From assembly GCA_963770865.1 (NCBI GenBank), contig CAVYRD010000012.1:248001-312000 (forward strand): a stretch of 64,000 nt of DNA, given 5' to 3'. The translations under genes and the position numbers were made by a program. This document shows positions 1 through 8,163 of this stretch, one piece after another. The notes beneath the pieces are model-generated. The model saw nothing but the letters and a program-made list of their open reading frames with translations. It was not told the origin of the DNA and made no database searches. The stretch is from Miltoncostaea sp963770865. Lineage in GTDB: Bacteria; Actinomycetota; Thermoleophilia; Miltoncostaeales; Miltoncostaeaceae. Position 1 is the stretch's first letter, and each line of letters opens with the position of its first letter.

Positions 1-424
1 CGGTGACCCCCGTGTAGCGCACGCCCCAGGCCAGGGCCTGCTCGATGGCGTGCAGGCCCGGGAAGGCCGGCAGCAGCGACGGGTGCAGGTTGATCACCCG
101 GTCCGGGAAGCGGCCGAGGAACGCGCCGGTGAGGATGCTCATCCAGCCGGCCAGCACCACCAGCCCGGGCCGCGCCTCCTCCACCACGGCGGCCAGCTCG
201 CGGTCGCGCTCCTCGCGCTCGCGCCCGGCGAGGGCCACGACGCGGGTCGGGATGCCGGCGCGCTCGGCGCGCCCGAGCGCCGGGACCCCGTCCTTCGAGC
301 TCACGACCAGCACGATCTCGATATCCCCGCCGGGGCGGTGGACCGAGTCGATCAGGCTCTGCAGGTTGCTCCCGCTGCCCGAGACCAGCACCACCACGCG
401 CAGCGGCGCGGCGGGCTCAGCCAC
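1..424 (-). CDS. purN: phosphoribosylglycinamide formyltransferase (3' end outside window)
   Basis: GAR transformylase transfers a formyl group from 10-formyl-tetrahydrofolate to GAR, the third step of IMP synthesis. About 141 codons are visible. They include the N-terminal substrate-binding strand VLVSGSGSNLQSL and the catalytic-histidine motif INLHPSLLPAFPG. The gene runs off the left edge, so the C-terminus is missing. I chose the GTG at 424 because it overlaps the purM stop by eight bases, in keeping with the tight packing of this operon. It is the last visible gene of the purine operon. Confidence 0.93.
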   Translation of the reverse strand, partial: MAEPAAPLRVVVLVSGSGSNLQSLIDSVHRPGGDIEIVLVVSSKDGVPALGRAERAGIPTRVVALAGREREERDRELAAVVEEARPGLVVLAGWMSILTGAFLGRFPDRVINLHPSLLPAFPGLHAIEQALAWGVRYTGVT

Positions 425-1385
425 GGACGACCCCCGCGGGCCCTGCCTCGACGTGCCCCACCAGGCGCCCGTCGCCGATCGCCGCGATCGCCGCGCCGGC
501 CTCGGCGGGGTTGACCACCACGCAGAACCCGAGGCCCATGTTGAACGTGTCCCAGGCGTCGTCCTCGGCGACGCGGCCGCTCGCCAGCACGGCGTCGATG
601 GCCGCGCCGCGCTCCCAGGAGCCGGGGTCGAGCACGGCCCGCATGCCGGCCGGCAGGGCCCGCGGCAGGTTCTCGGGGATGCCGCCGCCGGTGATGTGGG
701 CCGCCGAGCGCACGGCGACGCCGGCCGCGGCCAGGCGCTCCATCTCGCGCACGTAGAGCCGGGTCGGGGCCAGCAGCAGGTCCGGGTCGGGCGCGAGCGC
801 GCCGGCCGCGATCAGCGCGCGCACCAGCGAGTAGCCGTTGGAGTGGACGCCCGAGGAGGGGACGCCCACGATCGCGTCCCCCTCGCGCACGCGATGCCCG
901 CCCAGCATCTCCGACCGCTCCACCACGCCGCAGGCGAAGCCCGCCAGGTCGAAGTGGCCCGGCGCATAGAGCCCCGGCATCTCCGCCGTCTCGCCGCCCG
1001 CCAGCGCGCAGCCGACGGCGGCGCAGGCGTCGGCGATCGAGCGCACCAGCACGGCCGCCTCGCCCGGGTCGAGCCGTCCCACGGCCAGGTAGTCGAGGAA
1101 GGTGAGCGGCGTCGCGCCGGTGCAGACGAGGTCGTTGACGCACATCGCCACGAGGTCCTGGCCGAGGCCCTCGATGCGCCCGAGCTCCTGGGCCAAGAGC
1201 AGCTTGGTGCCCACGCCGTCGGTGCAGGTGACGAGCATCGGCTCGCGCATCCCCGGCGGGATCGGGTGGGCCGCGGCGAAGCCCGTCTGGCCGCCGGCGA
1301 TCATCGAGGAGATGGTCTCGGTGTGCCGGCGCGCGGCGTCGAGGTTGACGCCGGCGTCGCGGTAGGAGAGCGACCCGTCCGTCAC
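417..1385 (-). CDS. purM: phosphoribosylformylglycinamidine cyclo-ligase (AIR synthetase)
   Basis: Converts FGAM and ATP to AIR, the fifth step of purine synthesis. The 322-residue protein has the family's GVGTKLLLAQ phosphate/ATP-binding stretch, the MCVNDLVCTGATP segment and GGETAEMPGLY, all in the expected order. It is slightly shorter than typical bacterial PurM (about 345 residues), mainly at the ends. It starts with GTG four bases after purF and overlaps the purN start, so it is surely co-transcribed with both. No disruption is visible. Confidence 0.96.
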   Translation of the reverse strand: MTDGSLSYRDAGVNLDAARRHTETISSMIAGGQTGFAAAHPIPPGMREPMLVTCTDGVGTKLLLAQELGRIEGLGQDLVAMCVNDLVCTGATPLTFLDYLAVGRLDPGEAAVLVRSIADACAAVGCALAGGETAEMPGLYAPGHFDLAGFACGVVERSEMLGGHRVREGDAIVGVPSSGVHSNGYSLVRALIAAGALAPDPDLLLAPTRLYVREMERLAAAGVAVRSAAHITGGGIPENLPRALPAGMRAVLDPGSWERGAAIDAVLASGRVAEDDAWDTFNMGLGFCVVVNPAEAGAAIAAIGDGRLVGHVEAGPAGVVRG

Positions 1386-1389
1386 GGGG

Positions 1390-2838
1390 TCAGACGCCGG
1401 CGGGCGCGGGTGCGACGGGCTCGAACCTCATCTTCAGCGAGGAGTCCGGGATCGGGATCGGGTACTCGCCGGTGAAGCACGCACGGCAGAACTGCCCCGC
1501 CGGGCGCCCCAGCGCGGCCTGCAGGGCCTCCAGGGAGAGGTAGGCGAGCGAGTCCGCGCCGGTCAGCGCGGCGATCTCGTCCACCGTGCGGCCCGCCGCC
1601 ACCAGCTCGGTGCGGTCGGCCATGTCGATGCCGTAGTAGCAGGGCCACAGGATCGGCGGGCTCGAGATGCGCATGTGCACCTCGACGGCGCCCGCATCGA
1701 GCAGCATCGCCACGATCTGCCGGGTGGTGTTGCCGCGGACGATCGAGTCGTTGACCACCACCAGGCGCTTGCCCCGGATCACGGCCGGCAGCGGGTTGAA
1801 CTTCAGGCGGATGCCGTGCTGGCGCAGCGACTGGTCGGGCTGGATGAAGCTGCGGCCGACGTAGCGGTTGCGCACCACGGCCTCGGCGTAGGGGATGCCC
1901 GACTCCTGGGCGAAGCCGATGGCCGCCGGGGTGCCGCTGTCGGGCAGGCCGACGACGAGGTCGGCCTCCGCCGGGCTCTCGCGGGCCAGCTCCCGGCCCA
2001 TCGCCTGGCGCGACTGCCACACGGTCTCGCCGTCCATCTGGCTGTCCGGGCGCGCGAAGTAGATGTGCTCGAACACGCACAGCCGCCCGCCCTTGGACGG
2101 CATCGCCTGGCGGCTCTTCACGCCATCCGCCGTGAGGCGCACGGCCTCGCCGGGGTTCACGTCGCGCACGAACTCCGCGCCGATCTGGTCGAGCGCGCAG
2201 GTCTCCGAGGCGACGCACCAGCCGTCGTCGTCCACCTTGCCGATCACCAGCGGGCGCACGCCGTGGGGGTCGCGGAAGGCGACCAGCTCGGTGCCGGACA
2301 TCGCGACCACCGAGTACGCGCCCACCAGGTGCGGCATCACGCTGCAGGCGGCCGCGAGGAGGCTCCCCTCCTCGATGGCGAGCATCGCGGCGATGATCTC
2401 CGAGTCGGTGCTCGCGCGCAGGTTGACGCCGGCGTTCTCCATCTCGGTGCGCAGCGCGCCGGTGTTGGTGAGGTTGCCGTTGTGGCCGAGGGCCACCATC
2501 CCGTCGCCGCGCGTGTGGGTCACCGGCTGGGCGTTGTCCCACTTGTTGGCGCCGGTGGTCGAGTAGCGCACGTGGCCGATGGCCGCGCCGCCGGTGAGGC
2601 CGCGCAGCGAGGGCTCGTCGAAGACGGCCGACACCAGGCCGAGGTCGCGCTGCACCGTGATCTGGCCCGAGTCGCTCACCGCGATGCCGGCGCTCTCCTG
2701 GCCGCGGTGCTGGAGCGCGTGGAGGGCGTAGAAGGACAGGCGCGAGACCTCGCGCCCGGGGGCGACGATGCCGAAGACCCCGCACTCCTCGTGCGGGCGG
2801 TCGTCGTCGATGGCGGTGGCGCGCGGCGCGTCGCTCAC
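1390..2838 (-). CDS. purF: amidophosphoribosyltransferase
   Basis: First committed enzyme of purine synthesis: makes phosphoribosylamine from PRPP and glutamine. The GTG start at 2838 overlaps the purL stop (GTGA). It gives a short propeptide followed by ECGVFGI, whose cysteine becomes the N-terminal nucleophile after processing. The PRPP loop VVVNDSIVRGNT is present. Cysteines in WPCYYGID and CRACFTGEYP match those that bind a 4Fe-4S cluster in the Bacillus-type enzyme, so this is probably the oxygen-sensitive iron-sulfur form. Length is 482 residues, normal for the family. A longer in-frame extension upstream lies inside purL and is not used. Confidence 0.96.
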   Translation of the reverse strand: MSDAPRATAIDDDRPHEECGVFGIVAPGREVSRLSFYALHALQHRGQESAGIAVSDSGQITVQRDLGLVSAVFDEPSLRGLTGGAAIGHVRYSTTGANKWDNAQPVTHTRGDGMVALGHNGNLTNTGALRTEMENAGVNLRASTDSEIIAAMLAIEEGSLLAAACSVMPHLVGAYSVVAMSGTELVAFRDPHGVRPLVIGKVDDDGWCVASETCALDQIGAEFVRDVNPGEAVRLTADGVKSRQAMPSKGGRLCVFEHIYFARPDSQMDGETVWQSRQAMGRELARESPAEADLVVGLPDSGTPAAIGFAQESGIPYAEAVVRNRYVGRSFIQPDQSLRQHGIRLKFNPLPAVIRGKRLVVVNDSIVRGNTTRQIVAMLLDAGAVEVHMRISSPPILWPCYYGIDMADRTELVAAGRTVDEIAALTGADSLAYLSLEALQAALGRPAGQFCRACFTGEYPIPIPDSSLKMRFEPVAPAPAGV

Positions 2839-5006
2839 GCGAGGGCCTCCGGCAGCCCGCGCTCGTATGCGGCGCGGGCCCGGTCGATGGGGAGCGACAC
2901 GACGTCCTCGGCGATCCTCATCACGACGGCGTCGCCGCCCGTCTCGCCGAGGCGCTGGATCCGCACCGGCTCGCCCTCCATCCCCAGCGCGAAGAACCGC
3001 TCCGCGTCCTCCGGCGCGACGGTGACGAGCATCCGCCCGCCGCCCTCGCCGAACATCACCTCGTCGTCGCGGCGGCCGGGGCCGAGCTGGACCGTCGCCC
3101 CCACGCCGCCCGCCATCGCGCACTCGGCGAGCGCGACCGCCAGGCCGCCGCCGGAGACGTCGTGCGCGCTGCGCACGAGGCCCTCCTCGGCCGCTCTCAG
3201 AACCAGTTCGATCGCGGCCACCTCACGGCTGACATCGATGTCGGGCAGGGCCCCTCCGGGCAGTCCGGCGTACTCGCTCGCGTCCAGGACGCCATCATCG
3301 CCCACCAGCAGGACGGCGTCCCCCGGGCGGGAGAAGGCGTGGCCGACACTGGCGTCGGCGCGCTCCAGCAGGCCCATCATCCCCACCACCGGCGTCGGAA
3401 GGATCGAGCGCGTCGCGCTCTCATTGTAGAGGGACACGTTCCCCGACACGACCGGCACCTGAAGGGCTGACAGCGCGTCGGACATCCCGCCGATCGCCTC
3501 GGCCAGCCGCCAGCCCGTGGAGCCCTTCTCCGGGTTGGGGAAGTTGAGGCAGTCGGTGGCCGCGATCGGCCGGGCGCCGACGCACGCCAGGTTGCGCGCG
3601 GCCTCCAGCACGCTGGCCCGGCCACCGTTGCGCGGGTCGATCTCGCACCAGCGCTCGGCGCAGTCCGTGGTGAGGGCGATGGCCTTGTCCGAGTCGGGCA
3701 GGCGCACCACGGCCGCGTCGCCACCGGGGCGGCGGATCGTGTTGGCGCCCACAAGGTGGTCGTAGCGCTCGTAGATCCAGCGGCGGCTGGCGACGTTGGG
3801 GTGCGCGAGCAGCGCCTCCCAGGCCGCGGCCAGGTCGTCCGGCTCCGGCACGCGGGAGAGGTCGAGCGGCTGCGGCGCCGGCGCCGGGGTGCGCGGCACC
3901 TCGTACACCGGGGCGTCGTCGGCGAGCAGGCGGGCGGGCAGGTCGACGACCACCTCGCCGCGGCTGCGGGCCACCAGGTTGGCGCCCTCGGTGACCGTGC
4001 CGATGGCCGTCGCGTCGAGGTCCCAGCGCCGGCAGACGGCGATCATCTCCTCGAGGCGCTCGGCGAGCACGACCGCCAGCATCCGCTCCTGGCTCTCGGA
4101 GACCAGGATCTCGGCGGGCTGCAGTTGCTCGCGCAGGGGCACCAGGTCGAGGTCGATGTCGAGCCCGACGCCGCCCTTGGAGGCCATCTCGCTCGCCGCG
4201 CTGGTGAGGCCGGCGGCGCCCAGGTCCTGCAGGGCCACGAGCAGCCCGCGCGCGCCGAGGTCGCGGCAGCAGTCCATCAGCTTGCGCTCGGTGAACGGGT
4301 CGCTGACCTGCACCGACGGGCGCTTGTCCTCGTCGTCGAGCTCGGCCGAGGCCAGGACGCTCGCGCCGCCGATGCCGTCGGCGCCGGTCCGGTTGCCGAA
4401 CAGCACCAGGGCGTTGCCGGGGCCCTGGGCGGCCGCGCGCAGCAACTCGTCCGGGCTGAGGACGCCGACGCACATGGCGTTGACCAGGCACGACTCCTCG
4501 TAGCGGTCGTCGAACGACACCTCGCCGCCGACCGTCGGGATCCCGATGCAATTGCCGTAGTGGCCGATGCCGGCCACCGAGCGCGTGAAGAGGTGGCGGC
4601 TGCGGGCGCTGGTCAGCTCGCCGAAGCGCAGCGAGTCGAGCAGGGCGATCGGCCGGGCGCCCATCGCGATGATGTCGCGCACGATGCCGCCGACGCCGGT
4701 GGCCGCGCCCTCGAAGGGCTCGACGGCCGAGGGGTGGTTGTGGCTCTCGATCTTCAGCGCCACCGCGATGCCGTCGCCCACGTCGACGACGCCCGCATTC
4801 TCGCCGGGGCCCTGCAGCACGCGCGGGCCGGTGACCGGGAAGCCGCGCAGCAGGGGCTTCGAGTGCTTGTAGGAGCAGTGCTCGCTCCACATCAGGCTGA
4901 ACATGACGAGCTCGGGGCCGGTGGGCTCGCGGCCGAGGAGCTCGGGGATGCGGGCGGCCTCGTCGTCGGTGAGGCCGAGCTGGCGGTGGAGCGGGACCTC
5001 GCTCAT
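2835..5006 (-). CDS. purL: phosphoribosylformylglycinamidine synthase subunit PurL (small type)
   Basis: Catalytic subunit of FGAM synthase, converting FGAR to FGAM using ammonia supplied by PurQ. At 723 residues it is the small PurL that works with separate PurS and PurQ, both encoded just upstream. Recognisable segments are SEHCSYKHSKPLL near residue 40, DLGAAGLTSAASEMASKGG near residue 255 and the C-terminal half with DVSGGGLAVALAECA. The ATG start overlaps the purQ stop by four bases (ATGA) and the stop overlaps the purF GTG, so translation is likely coupled through the block. Confidence 0.97.
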   Translation of the reverse strand: MSEVPLHRQLGLTDDEAARIPELLGREPTGPELVMFSLMWSEHCSYKHSKPLLRGFPVTGPRVLQGPGENAGVVDVGDGIAVALKIESHNHPSAVEPFEGAATGVGGIVRDIIAMGARPIALLDSLRFGELTSARSRHLFTRSVAGIGHYGNCIGIPTVGGEVSFDDRYEESCLVNAMCVGVLSPDELLRAAAQGPGNALVLFGNRTGADGIGGASVLASAELDDEDKRPSVQVSDPFTERKLMDCCRDLGARGLLVALQDLGAAGLTSAASEMASKGGVGLDIDLDLVPLREQLQPAEILVSESQERMLAVVLAERLEEMIAVCRRWDLDATAIGTVTEGANLVARSRGEVVVDLPARLLADDAPVYEVPRTPAPAPQPLDLSRVPEPDDLAAAWEALLAHPNVASRRWIYERYDHLVGANTIRRPGGDAAVVRLPDSDKAIALTTDCAERWCEIDPRNGGRASVLEAARNLACVGARPIAATDCLNFPNPEKGSTGWRLAEAIGGMSDALSALQVPVVSGNVSLYNESATRSILPTPVVGMMGLLERADASVGHAFSRPGDAVLLVGDDGVLDASEYAGLPGGALPDIDVSREVAAIELVLRAAEEGLVRSAHDVSGGGLAVALAECAMAGGVGATVQLGPGRRDDEVMFGEGGGRMLVTVAPEDAERFFALGMEGEPVRIQRLGETGGDAVVMRIAEDVVSLPIDRARAAYERGLPEALA

Positions 5007-5638
5007 GCGACGAGCCCGGCCAGCACGAGGCGCCCGTCGGTGGAGCCGAGCAGCGGGTCGCAGGCCTCCTCGGGGTGCGGCATCAGGCCCATCACGTTGC
5101 CCTCCGCGTTCGCCACGCCGGCCACCGCGTCGGTCGAGCCGAGCAGGTTGTCGCGGTAGCGCAGCACCACCCGGGCCGTCGACGGGTCGCCGTACCAGGC
5201 GCCCTCGTTGTTCTTGATCGGGATCGAGATCACCGCGCCGGGCTCCAGGCCCGACGTCCAGGGCGTCCCCGGGTCGGCCACCTCGAGCTCCATCTGGCGG
5301 CAGACGAACGAGAGCGTCGCGTTGCGCCGCAGCGCCCCGGGCAGGAGGCCCGCCTCGCAGAGCACCTGGAAGCCGTTGCAGATCCCCACCACGCGGCCGC
5401 CGGCCGCGGCGTGGCGGCGCACCGCCGCCATGATCGGCGCCCGGCTCGCGATGGCTCCGCAGCGCAGGTGGTCGCCGTAGCTGAAGCCGCCCGGCAGCAG
5501 CACGGCGTCCGTGCCGGCGGGAAGCTCCGCGTCGGCGTGCCAGGCCTCGACGGGCACGCCGCCGAGGCCCTCGACGGCCCGCGCGGCGCTGTCGTGGTCG
5601 AGCGATCCGGGGAAGCGCAGGACGGCGACCGTCGTCAC
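5003..5638 (-). CDS. purQ: phosphoribosylformylglycinamidine synthase glutaminase subunit
   Basis: Class I glutamine amidotransferase subunit that feeds ammonia to PurL. The 211-residue protein begins VTTVAVLRFPGS. It carries GFSYGDHLRCGAIAS, the nucleophile elbow ICNGFQVLCEAGLLPG (first Cys is catalytic) and the His-Glu pair in MPHPEEACDP. The GTG start at 5638 overlaps the purS stop (GTGA); the 18 residues that could be added upstream fall inside purS. It lies between purS and purL, the standard order for the three-subunit enzyme. Confidence 0.96.
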   Translation of the reverse strand: MTTVAVLRFPGSLDHDSAARAVEGLGGVPVEAWHADAELPAGTDAVLLPGGFSYGDHLRCGAIASRAPIMAAVRRHAAAGGRVVGICNGFQVLCEAGLLPGALRRNATLSFVCRQMELEVADPGTPWTSGLEPGAVISIPIKNNEGAWYGDPSTARVVLRYRDNLLGSTDAVAGVANAEGNVMGLMPHPEEACDPLLGSTDGRLVLAGLVA

Positions 5639-5868
5639 GCGACCTCCACCGAGTAGTCCTCGATCAGCGCGTTGGCCAGCAGCTGCTCGCACATCTCCCG
5701 CGCCTGGCCGGCGGGGTCGTCGCCCGCGACCTCCAGCTCGATCCGCTTGCCGATGCGCACCTCGCCCACCCCGGCGAAGCCGAGCTGGCCCAGGGCGCCG
5801 GCCACGGCCTGCCCCTGCGGGTCCAGGACGCCCTGCTTGGGCATCACGGTCACGATCACCTGCGTCAC
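5635..5868 (-). CDS. purS: phosphoribosylformylglycinamidine synthase subunit PurS
   Basis: Small structural subunit that bridges PurL and PurQ in the FGAM synthase complex. It encodes 77 residues beginning VTQVIVTVMPKQGVLDPQGQ, with the typical GKRIELEVAG middle and a C-terminal helix ending EDYSVEVA. This is the usual size (about 80 residues). The GTG start overlaps the purC stop by four bases and the stop overlaps purQ in the same way. Confidence 0.95.
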   Translation of the reverse strand: MTQVIVTVMPKQGVLDPQGQAVAGALGQLGFAGVGEVRIGKRIELEVAGDDPAGQAREMCEQLLANALIEDYSVEVA

Positions 5869-6704
5869 CCGTCCACCTCCGTGATCCTCTCGAGCGCCTC
5901 GATGTACCGGGACCGCGTGCCCTCCACGACCTCGGGCGGGAGCTCGGGCGGCGGGGAGGAGTGGTCCCATCCGATCGCGTCGAGCCAGTCGCGCAGGTAC
6001 TGCTTGTCGAACGACGGGGGGCTGGCCCCCGGCTCCCACCGGTCCGCCGGCCACAGGCGCGACGAGTCGGGCGTCACGGCCTCGTCGCCCAGGGTCAGCA
6101 CCCCGCCGGCGTCGAACCCGAGCTCGAACTTGGTGTCCGCCAGGATGATCCCGGCGGCCGCGCAGCGCCCGGCGGCGCGGGCGTAGAGCGCCAGCGTGAT
6201 GCGCTCGGCCTCGGCCAGCGTCCCGGCGCCGACCATCCCGGCCGCCTGCTCGCGCGTGATGTTGACGTCGTGGCCCTCGGTGGCCTTGGTCGCCGGCGTG
6301 AAGATCGGCTCCGGCAGCCGGTCGGCCTGGCGCAGGCCGGACGGCAGCGGATGGCCGCAGACCGCGCCGGTCTCCCGGTAGTCCCTCCAGCCGGAGCCCA
6401 CGAGGTAGCCCCGCGCGACGCACTCGATCGGGAGCATCCGCAGGCGCCGCACCAGCATCGCGCGGTCGCCCACCAGCTCGATCAGGTGGTTGGGGACGAT
6501 GTCCGCCGTGCGGGCGAACCAGAACGCCGACAGCGCCGTGAGGATGCGGCCCTTGTCCGGGATCGGCGTCGGCATGATCCAGTCGTAGGCCGAGATCCGG
6601 TCGGTCGCCACGATCAGCAGGCGGCCGGCGTCCACCTCCCGCACCTGGCGCACCTTGCCCTCGAGGATGATCGGGTAGTCCGTGACGGCGCCCAGGGCCG
6701 TCAA
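5865..6704 (-). CDS. purC: phosphoribosylaminoimidazole-succinocarboxamide synthase
   Basis: SAICAR synthetase, step seven of purine synthesis: joins aspartate to CAIR using ATP. The 279-residue protein has the N-terminal GKVRQVREVD and SAYDWIMPTPIPDKG nucleotide-binding region and the GLRQADRLPEPIFTPATKA substrate region. The only sensible start is TTG at 6704, preceded by GGAGG about seven bases upstream. That ribosome site lies inside the outer stem of the palindromic element separating purC from purB, so folding of the mRNA could mask it. The upstream extension to 6815 is element sequence, not protein. Confidence 0.94.
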   Translation of the reverse strand: MTALGAVTDYPIILEGKVRQVREVDAGRLLIVATDRISAYDWIMPTPIPDKGRILTALSAFWFARTADIVPNHLIELVGDRAMLVRRLRMLPIECVARGYLVGSGWRDYRETGAVCGHPLPSGLRQADRLPEPIFTPATKATEGHDVNITREQAAGMVGAGTLAEAERITLALYARAAGRCAAAGIILADTKFELGFDAGGVLTLGDEAVTPDSSRLWPADRWEPGASPPSFDKQYLRDWLDAIGWDHSSPPPELPPEVVEGTRSRYIEALERITEVDG

Positions 6705-6871
6705 TGAAGGTCCTCCGCGACGACCGGGGTCCGATCCGCCGCGAAGATCCCGCGAGGCAAGGACGCAGGGAGGGTGCAATGCCTGAGGGCATTGCCCCGA
6801 CCGAGGACGCCGCATTCGCGATGATTTGCAGCGTGCGGGCGGGAACCGGCTCTGTCGCGGTGGACCTTCAT
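6704..6871. repeat. palindromic structured repeat element, copy 1 (between purB and purC)
   Basis: An 18-base inverted repeat bounds the element: ATGAAGGTCCTCCGCGAC at 6704-6721 and its complement at 6854-6871, with one mismatch. Inside are two blocks shared with copy 2 at 25.1 kb: one running from TCCGCCGCGA (6735) through AGGCAAGGACGCAGGGAGGG to GCAAT (6780), and one beginning CCCCGACCGAGGACGC at 6795. Between the blocks is a small hairpin, GCAATGCC-TGAG-GGCATTGC (6776-6795). One arm abuts the purB stop codon; the other holds the GGAGG of purC, on the minus-strand transcript. Outer stem sequences differ between the copies but each is self-complementary. Confidence 0.85.
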
Positions 6872-8163
6872 AGCGCGGCCACCCTCTCCATCACCTCGGG
6901 CACGTGCCGGGTGTACCACGTCGGGTCGAGCAGGGCCTCGAGGTCGTCCGTGGAGATGACCGCGGTGACCTCCGGGTCGGCCGCCAGAAGGTCGCCGAGG
7001 CGCCGGCCCCCGTCCCAGGCGGCCATCGCGTTGCGCTGCACCAGCGCGTAGGCCTGCTCGCGCGTGAGCCCGCGCTCCACGAGGCCGAGCAGCACGCGCT
7101 GGGAGAAGACCAGCCCGTGGGAGCTCTCGAGCACCGCGACCATGCGCTCGGGGCTCACGACCAGCCCCTCCATCAGGGTGCGGCTCTTGTGGAGCATGTA
7201 GTCGAGCGCCAGGAAGGCGTCGGGGAGGATGATCCGCTCGACCGACGAGTGGGAGATGTCCCGCTCGTGCCAGAGGGCGACGTCCTCCATGGCCGCCACG
7301 GCGTGGCCGCGCACGACGCGGGCGATGCCGGAGATGCGCTCCGCGGTGATCGGGTTGCGCTTGTGGGGCATCGCGGACGACCCCTTCTGCCCCGCGGTGA
7401 AGGCCTCCTCGGCCTCGCGCAGCTCGGTGCGCTGCAGGTGGCGCAGCTCGGTGGCCAGGCGGTCGAGGCTGCTGGCGGCGACGGCCATCGTGCAGACCAG
7501 CTGCGCGTGGCGGTCGCGGGCGACCACCTGGGTGGCGACCGGCTCGCCGGCGATGCCGAGCTCGGCGAGGACGTCCGCCTCGATCGCCGGGTCGAGCATC
7601 GCGTAGGTGCCGACGGCGCCCGACAGCTTGCCCACCGAGGCGCCGCGGATCGCCTCGGCCAGGCGCTCCTCGTTGCGGCGGCTCTCCATCGCGTGGTTGG
7701 CCAGCTTCAGCCCGAAGGTCGTCGGCTCGGCGTGGATGCCGTGGGTGCGCCCCACGCAGAGGGTGTCGGCGTGGCGCAGCGCCAGGTCGCGCAGCGTCGC
7801 CGTGAGCGCGGCCTGCTCGGCCAGCAGCAGCCCGCCGGAGCGCTGGATGGCCAGGGCGAGGCCGGTGTCGAGGACGTCGCTCGAGGTCATGCCGTAGTGG
7901 ATCCAGCGCGAGGCCGGCCCCACCCGCTCGTTGACGTCGGTGAGGAAGGCCACCACGTCGTGGTTGGTGACCCTCTCCAGCTCCTGGGTGCGCTCCACCG
8001 AGAAGCCGGCGCCGGCCTCGATGGCGGCGAGGTCCTCGGCCGGGATGACGCCCTTCGCGGCCCAGGCGCGGCAGACGGCCAGCTCCACCTCGAGCCAGCG
8101 GCCGAGCTTGGCCTCCTCGGTCCAGAGCGCCGCCATGGCGGCGCGGGAGTAGCGCGGGATCAC
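6868..8163 (-). CDS. purB: adenylosuccinate lyase
   Basis: Splits SAICAR to AICAR and adenylosuccinate to AMP, both with release of fumarate. The 431-residue protein shows the family segments HYGMTSSDVLDTGLALA, GRTHGIHAEPTTFGLKLA (catalytic His) and the signature loop GSSAMPHKRNPITAERISG with the catalytic serine. The GTG start overlaps the purD stop (GTGA). Its last codons enter the arm of the palindromic element that separates it from purC. Residue order and length are normal. Confidence 0.97.
   Translation of the reverse strand: MIPRYSRAAMAALWTEEAKLGRWLEVELAVCRAWAAKGVIPAEDLAAIEAGAGFSVERTQELERVTNHDVVAFLTDVNERVGPASRWIHYGMTSSDVLDTGLALAIQRSGGLLLAEQAALTATLRDLALRHADTLCVGRTHGIHAEPTTFGLKLANHAMESRRNEERLAEAIRGASVGKLSGAVGTYAMLDPAIEADVLAELGIAGEPVATQVVARDRHAQLVCTMAVAASSLDRLATELRHLQRTELREAEEAFTAGQKGSSAMPHKRNPITAERISGIARVVRGHAVAAMEDVALWHERDISHSSVERIILPDAFLALDYMLHKSRTLMEGLVVSPERMVAVLESSHGLVFSQRVLLGLVERGLTREQAYALVQRNAMAAWDGGRRLGDLLAADPEVTAVISTDDLEALLDPTWYTRHVPEVMERVAAL

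Noticed and set aside
6729..6815. Short peptides readable inside the palindromic element (CVLASRD-like) as a small gene
   Set aside because: The same peptide appears in both copies only because the DNA core is shared; there is no ribosome site and the outer stems do not code for anything conserved.
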